DNA of 8,502 nt from contig WQUE01000327.1 of NCBI GenBank assembly GCA_009785885.1, positions 1 to 8,502 on the forward strand. The letters run 5' to 3'. Shown here piece by piece: positions 5,388-8,502 of this stretch (position 1 is the first letter of the stretch; every line of letters starts with the position of its first letter). A program made the position numbers and the translations under genes. The DNA is from Actinomycetes bacterium. GTDB taxonomy: Bacteria; Actinomycetota; Actinomycetes; Propionibacteriales; Propionibacteriaceae. The notes under the pieces were generated by a model. That model saw only the letters and a program-made list of their open reading frames with translations, searched no databases and was not told the DNA's origin.

Positions 5388-6155
5388 ATGTGCGGACGGT
5401 TCGTGGTGGCCCGGGCGACGGCAGAGTTGGTGCCGCTGTTCGGCATCGACGAGGCCGGCGACGACCTGCCGGGTCCGTCGTACAACATCGCCCCCACGCA
5501 GCGCATCGGGATCGTCGTGGACCGCCCGTCCCATGCCGCCACGATTGAGGTAGCGACAAGCAAAGATTCCACAGCCGATGACACCTCGGCCCCCGTGGCC
5601 CGACATCTGGTGGCCGCGCGCTGGGGGCTGGTCCCGTCCTACGCCACCTCGCTCGCCGCCGGCCCGACGCCGTTCAACGCGCGCTCGGAGAAACTGACAA
5701 CATCGGGAATGTACCGGCGGGCGTTCGCCGCGCGCCGGGCGATCGTGCCGGCGGACGGGTTCTACGAGCGGCGCCGCATCGGCGACCGGCAGAGCTTCTA
5801 CATCCACCCAGCGGACGGCAGCGTCCTGGCGCTTGCGGGCCTGTACGAGTGGTGGCGCGTCCCCGGCGCGCCGGACGACGACCCGGCGCGGTGGCTGCTG
5901 TCCGCCACGATCATCACGCGCACCCCGCAGGGGGCGATGACGGCCGTCCACGACCGGGAGCCGCTGTACCTGCGACCAGACCTGTGGGACGAATGGCTCG
6001 ACCCGGCAGCGCGCGGCGACGCGGACCTGCTGGGTGCCGTGATGGCCGCCTCGACCGATGTCGCCGCGGCGCTGGACTTGCGCCCCATCGGCCCGGCGTG
6101 GGGCACCACCGTGCCCGGGCAGCGTCGGGACGACCCCGGTCTCATCGCGTCGTGA
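5388..6155 (+). CDS. SRAP domain protein (HMCES/YedK-type abasic-site sensor)
   Basis: A 255-aa SOS response-associated peptidase family protein. Family members bind single-stranded DNA, form a covalent thiazolidine link between Cys2 and an abasic site, and so shield the lesion; they also remove their initiator Met. The key residues are visible: Cys2 in MCGRF, SYNIAPTQ (31-38), Asn97 and Arg99 in FNARSE, Glu127 in DGFYE, and His188 in AVHDREP. The WGLVPSYA block (79-86) is also present. ATG at 5388 is fixed by the need for Cys2 and has GGTGGAGG just upstream. It follows dnaE2 by 9 bp and overlaps the next gene's earliest possible start. Known genome-context work places SRAP genes with SOS and translesion genes, which fits. 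Oddities: residues about 48-70 form an AT-rich insertion carrying repeat copy C, and the usual FYEW is FYER. Confidence 0.95.
   Translation: MCGRFVVARATAELVPLFGIDEAGDDLPGPSYNIAPTQRIGIVVDRPSHAATIEVATSKDSTADDTSAPVARHLVAARWGLVPSYATSLAAGPTPFNARSEKLTTSGMYRRAFAARRAIVPADGFYERRRIGDRQSFYIHPADGSVLALAGLYEWWRVPGAPDDDPARWLLSATIITRTPQGAMTAVHDREPLYLRPDLWDEWLDPAARGDADLLGAVMAASTDVAAALDLRPIGPAWGTTVPGQRRDDPGLIAS
5544..5570 (+). repeat. Interspersed intragenic repeat, copy C (SRAP gene)
   Basis: The core ATTGAGGTAGCGACAAG (5544-5560) is followed by CAAA and GATTCC. It is translated as IEVATSKDS (SRAP residues 53-61). It falls between the IGIVVDRP strand and the ARHLVAARWGLVP block, where other SRAP proteins have a shorter link. 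The stretch 5541-5575 is visibly more AT-rich than its surroundings, with codons ATT, GTA, ACA, AAA and GAT, which suggests inserted rather than ancestral sequence. Confidence 0.75.
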
Positions 6156-6181
6156 TGCACCGGCACGGCACAATGGAGCCC

Positions 6182-7075
6182 ATGATCACCGCAGCGGCCG
6201 ACGGCTCGTCCCTGTCCAACCCGGGCCCGGCCGGCTGGGCCTGGTACATCGACCCGAACACGTGGGCGGCCGGCGGCTGGCCCCTCGGCACGAACAACAT
6301 GGGCGAACTCATGGCTGTGCTCGATCTGCTGCGGCAGACCGCGATCGCCGCCGACGAGACGCTGCGGGTGCTGTGCGACAGCCAGTACGCCATCAACGCG
6401 GTGACCAAGTGGATGCCCGCGTGGAAGGCGCGCGGCTGGCGCAAGGCCGACGGCAAACCGGTGCTCAACCGCGACCTGCTGGAGGCCATCGACCTGGCCA
6501 TCCGGGGTCGCGACGTGGTGTTCGAGTGGGTCAAGGGGCACGCCGGGCATCGGCTCAACGAGGCCGCCGACCTGCGGGCCCGTGCCGCCGCGACGGCTTT
6601 CGCCGAGCACCGTCCCGTCCCCGCCGGTCCGGGATTCGCCGGTTCGACCATCCCGTCGGTCAGTCTCGACGTGCGCCCCGCCATGCCCGTCCTCCCCGAA
6701 CCCGACCTGTTCGGCACCGGCGCGGACTCCGGGCCCGACCCGGTCATCGACGGGGTGGCCGCACGGGAGCGCGCCCTGCTGTCCGATCCCGTGCGCCGGA
6801 GCCCGCTGCGCTTGCGCGAACTGTTGCATCCCGACTACGTGCTCTACGACGCCGGCGGTCACATCTACACCCGGCCGCGGCTGCTGACCGCCGTCCCGCC
6901 CGATCGGGCGCCCGACTTGGAGTTGCTCGGCGCGAGCCGTCTGGGCAGCGACGCGGTGCTCCTGCGCTGGCGGGAACGCTCGGGTGGGACGAGCGCCCTG
7001 CGGTCCTCGGTGTGGACGCGGGCCGACGATCGCGACTGGCAGGCCGTGTTCACGCAGTCGACGGCGGTGGCGTGA
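6182..7075 (+). CDS. RNase HI with C-terminal NTF2-like (DUF4440/SnoaL-type) domain
   Basis: A 297-aa protein. Residues 1-142 are a type 1 RNase H, which cuts the RNA strand of RNA:DNA hybrids. The catalytic set is complete: Asp7 (ADGSSLSNPGP), Glu42 (NNMGEL), Asp66 (LCDSQYAI), His120 (KGHAGH) and Asp130 (LNEAADLRA). After a Pro/Gly-rich linker (about 143-185), residues 188-295 look like an NTF2-like domain of the DUF4440 type (AARERALL...LRELLHPDYVLYDAGGHIYTR...SSVWTRADDRDWQAVFTQST). Ordinary RNase HI is about 150 aa, so this is a fusion. ATG 6182 puts Asp7 where the family has it, but its GGAG is only 3 nt away. ATG 6173 or ATG 6155 (overlapping the SRAP stop as TGATG) are possible. It is the last gene of the SOS operon and could clear misincorporated ribonucleotides or R-loops during damage tolerance. 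Confidence 0.88.
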   Translation: MITAAADGSSLSNPGPAGWAWYIDPNTWAAGGWPLGTNNMGELMAVLDLLRQTAIAADETLRVLCDSQYAINAVTKWMPAWKARGWRKADGKPVLNRDLLEAIDLAIRGRDVVFEWVKGHAGHRLNEAADLRARAAATAFAEHRPVPAGPGFAGSTIPSVSLDVRPAMPVLPEPDLFGTGADSGPDPVIDGVAARERALLSDPVRRSPLRLRELLHPDYVLYDAGGHIYTRPRLLTAVPPDRAPDLELLGASRLGSDAVLLRWRERSGGTSALRSSVWTRADDRDWQAVFTQSTAVA

Positions 7076-7078
7076 ACC

Positions 7079-8044
7079 TCAGCGCCGGTGGCGTGCGTAC
7101 TTGTCCAGCAGGTGGTCGGCGAACGTGACGACGAGGATGACCCCGCAACCGACCCGGGCCGCGATCTGGTAGGTCGGATCGGACGCCGACACGAACGGAT
7201 CGTAGTGGAAGAGGTAGAGGAGCCCCCACAGACCGAGCACGATCGGCGTGCAGATACCGAACGCAACCGTCACGGCGTGACGGAGACCGCGCGCGGCCAA
7301 CGCAATGAACCAGGCGGCACACAACAGCAGGAACGCCCAGTGGACGAACAGGGCGCCGCACACGAGGGCCGCCACCATCCAGAAGTTCACCGTCGCGGCG
7401 GGCCGCCCGGTGGTGCCGCCCGGCGGCGCGGGATACGGCCCGGTCTGCCACGGAGCCGGGCTGGGACGGGCCTGCGGGTAGGGCTGGTGCATCGCCTGGT
7501 AGGGATCCGCCTGGGGCACGCCCGGACCGGCCGGTCGGACGAACTGGCCCATCCGCGGATCGGGACGGGCCGAGGCGGGTTGCGTGGGTCCCGGGGTCGC
7601 GGCCGGTCGTGCGGTGACGGCCTGGGGGTAGCCCCCGGCGTGCCAGGCGGGGGGCGGTGGTGCGGGCAGCACCGGGCGCCCGGTCGGCGGCGCGTAGTCG
7701 GGACGGGCGTCCGCGCCCGTCGTCGGGACATCGTCGGGGTGCAGGTGGTCCGATGTGACCAGCAGCGGCCGGGTGGGATCCCACGGCGCGGCCACGGCGT
7801 CGTCGAAGGAGCCGACGCCGAACGGTTGGGACGGATTGCGGTCATCCGGCGGCGTGGGTGACAGCGCCGCCAGGTCCGGCACGGGCTGGCCCGGCGCCGC
7901 GAACCCGGCTGGTACCGGCTCGCGCGCGGCCGGTGCGATGGCCGGCACCCGGTAGACGAGGTCCGCGGCGTGCAACCCGTCGGGCATCGCGAAACCGAGC
8001 GGCGCCCGCTTGGGGGCGTCCCGCGATTCGTCGGGGCCTGCCAT
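7079..8044 (-). CDS. Proline-rich hypothetical membrane protein
   Basis: A 321-aa protein of no recognised family. Residues 1-216 are low-complexity and probably disordered, rich in Pro, Ala, Gly, Gln and Tyr (for example PAPPPPAWHAGGYPQ and QADPYQAMHQPYPQARP). The C-terminal 105 residues hold three or four membrane segments: NFWMVAALVCGALFVHWAFLLLCAAWFIALA (one long or two short), VTVAFGICTPIVLGLWGLLYLF and ARVGCGVILVVTFADHLL, ending in basic KYARHRR. This layout, a cytoplasmic proline-rich tail in front of a small membrane domain, is common in actinobacteria. ATG at 8044 lacks a Shine-Dalgarno but lies 6 nt after a TACACT -10, so the mRNA is probably leaderless. The gene converges on the RNase HI gene with only 3 bp between stops, leaving no room for a separate terminator. 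Confidence 0.75.
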   Translation of the reverse strand: MAGPDESRDAPKRAPLGFAMPDGLHAADLVYRVPAIAPAAREPVPAGFAAPGQPVPDLAALSPTPPDDRNPSQPFGVGSFDDAVAAPWDPTRPLLVTSDHLHPDDVPTTGADARPDYAPPTGRPVLPAPPPPAWHAGGYPQAVTARPAATPGPTQPASARPDPRMGQFVRPAGPGVPQADPYQAMHQPYPQARPSPAPWQTGPYPAPPGGTTGRPAATVNFWMVAALVCGALFVHWAFLLLCAAWFIALAARGLRHAVTVAFGICTPIVLGLWGLLYLFHYDPFVSASDPTYQIAARVGCGVILVVTFADHLLDKYARHRR

Positions 8045-8050
8045 GCCACT

Positions 8051-8056
8051 AGTGTA
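8051..8056 (-). promoter_or_regulatory. -10 element for a leaderless transcript of the membrane protein
   Basis: TACACT (8056-8051 on the minus strand) is followed by AGTGGC and then the ATG at 8044. The A of the start codon is 7 nt after the end of the -10, exactly where transcription should begin. There is no Shine-Dalgarno. This is the standard layout of leaderless actinobacterial genes. No convincing -35 is visible. Confidence 0.6.
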
Positions 8057-8101
8057 GGCGCCGATCCAGGCGTGGTGCTGGCACCGTGGCGCCCACCTGG
8101 G

Positions 8102-8107
8102 TAGGCT
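8102..8107 (+). promoter_or_regulatory. Candidate -10 element of the cspB-like gene
   Basis: TAGGCT fits TANNNT and lies 36 nt before the GTG at 8138, giving a leader of roughly 24 nt that contains GTGAGGTG (8126-8133) as Shine-Dalgarno. The -35 position (8079-8084, TGGCAC) matches poorly. The divergent -10 of the membrane protein is about 45 bp away. Confidence 0.4.
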
Positions 8108-8137
8108 GGTCTGGTCGAGCGACAAGTGAGGTGTCTG

Positions 8138-8502
8138 GTGCCCAGTGGCAAGGTGCGTTTCTACGACGCGGAGAAAGGCTTTGGCTTCATCGCCAAGGAC
8201 GAGGGCGGCGACGTCTACGTGCGCGCCAACGTCCTGCCCGCCGGCGTGACGGCGCTGCGCGCCGGCCAGCGTGTCGAGTTCGGCGTCGTCGAGGGACGGC
8301 GCGGCGAACAGGCCCTGTCGCTGACCGTGGTCGAAACCCCCGCGTCGTTGTCGAAGGCGGCGCGGAAGAAGCCCGAGCAGCTGGCGGTCATGTTCGAGGA
8401 CCTCATCAAGCTGCTCGATGCGATCGGCAACGGCTACCGCAAGGGACGCTACCCCGATCCGAAGCATGCGGAGAAGACCGCCGCCATGCTGCGCGCCGTC
8501 GC
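8138..8502 (+). CDS. cspB: Cold-shock domain protein, CspB-like, 3' end cut
   Basis: The first 121 codons of a gene that runs off the right edge. Residues 1-67 are a cold-shock OB-fold that binds single-stranded RNA/DNA: SGKVRFYD, RNP1 KGFGFI (13-18) and an RNP2 variant DVYVRANVL (25-33) in place of the usual VFVHxS. After it come a Lys/Arg-rich linker (about 73-80) and a helical C-terminal extension (QLAVMFEDLIKLLDAI, then RKGRYPDPKHAEK). This two-part design, including DVYVR and RKGRYPD, matches my memory of mycobacterial CspB (about 135 aa), so only a short tail is probably missing. GTG at 8138 has GAGG 7 nt upstream. The RNP2 change is a property of this subfamily, not damage. Confidence 0.9.
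   Translation, partial: MPSGKVRFYDAEKGFGFIAKDEGGDVYVRANVLPAGVTALRAGQRVEFGVVEGRRGEQALSLTVVETPASLSKAARKKPEQLAVMFEDLIKLLDAIGNGYRKGRYPDPKHAEKTAAMLRAV

Noticed and set aside
2844..6173. 1109-codon open frame on the minus strand, antisense to dnaE2 and the SRAP gene
   Set aside because: It is a by-product of GC-rich codon bias. The translation is an Arg/Gly/His/Val-rich low-complexity string with no recognisable motif, and the plus strand has clear catalytic motifs throughout.
7088..7861. 257-codon plus-strand ORF opposite the proline-rich membrane protein
   Set aside because: Its translation is Arg/Gly-rich without motifs, whereas the minus frame has clear membrane segments, a start with a promoter, and a tidy stop.
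8114..8131. Possible truncated repeat copy (TCGAGCGACAAG) upstream of the cspB-like gene
   Set aside because: It needs a 4-base gap to align and lacks the downstream GATTCC; too short to separate from chance.
1..8502. CRISPR arrays, tRNA or rRNA genes, insertion-sequence ends, transposases
   Set aside because: No regularly spaced repeats, cloverleaf-like sequence, ribosomal RNA sequence or transposase motif was seen on either strand.

Overview
The window is high-GC, densely coded DNA, most likely from an actinobacterium. The signs are strong G/C third-position bias, LexA boxes of the actinobacterial form (CGAAC-N4-GTTCG), a mycobacterial-type CspB with a C-terminal extension, a DnaE2-type polymerase, and a family of secreted beta-helix proteins common in Streptomyces and relatives. 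Propionibacteriales is a plausible home, but the sequence does not prove it.

Layout. Bases 1-578 (minus) hold the 5' part of a secreted beta-helix protein, read from a near-consensus promoter at 680-708. Bases 579-784 are a divergent regulatory region. Bases 785-1476 (plus) hold a possible 51-codon ORF that overlaps, by GTGA, a DUF1697 gene. Bases 1477-1607 hold a small hairpin, a clear sigma70-type promoter (TTGCGT-17-TAGAAT) and two LexA/SOS boxes. Bases 1608-7075 (plus) form one tight operon: a 100-aa DUF6504-like protein, DnaE2 (error-prone Pol III alpha, 1152 aa), an SRAP/HMCES-YedK abasic-site protein (255 aa) and an RNase HI with an extra C-terminal NTF2-like domain (297 aa). Bases 7079-8044 (minus) hold a proline-rich membrane protein that converges on the operon with a 3-bp gap and probably has a leaderless mRNA. 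Bases 8138-8502 (plus) hold a CspB-like cold-shock protein cut by the window end.

How it works together. The operon looks like a damage-inducible lesion-handling cassette. LexA would repress it. After damage the cell would make the mutagenic polymerase, a protein that crosslinks to abasic sites in single-stranded DNA, and an RNase H that could remove ribonucleotides or RNA:DNA hybrids. The usual DnaE2 partners ImuA' and ImuB are not in the window.

The least expected signal is a short interspersed repeat inside coding sequence. The 17-mer ATYGAGGTNGCGACAAG occurs three times, twice in dnaE2 (opposite orientations) and once in the SRAP gene. Each copy lies in a poorly conserved stretch and is marked by codons that are unusual for this DNA. 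Both forward copies read IEVAT..D, and the inverted copy encodes the same peptide on its antisense strand in the same codon phase. This resembles a small mobile or repetitive element that tolerates insertion into proteins, like the palindromic elements of Rickettsia, and it is the best candidate here for something undescribed.
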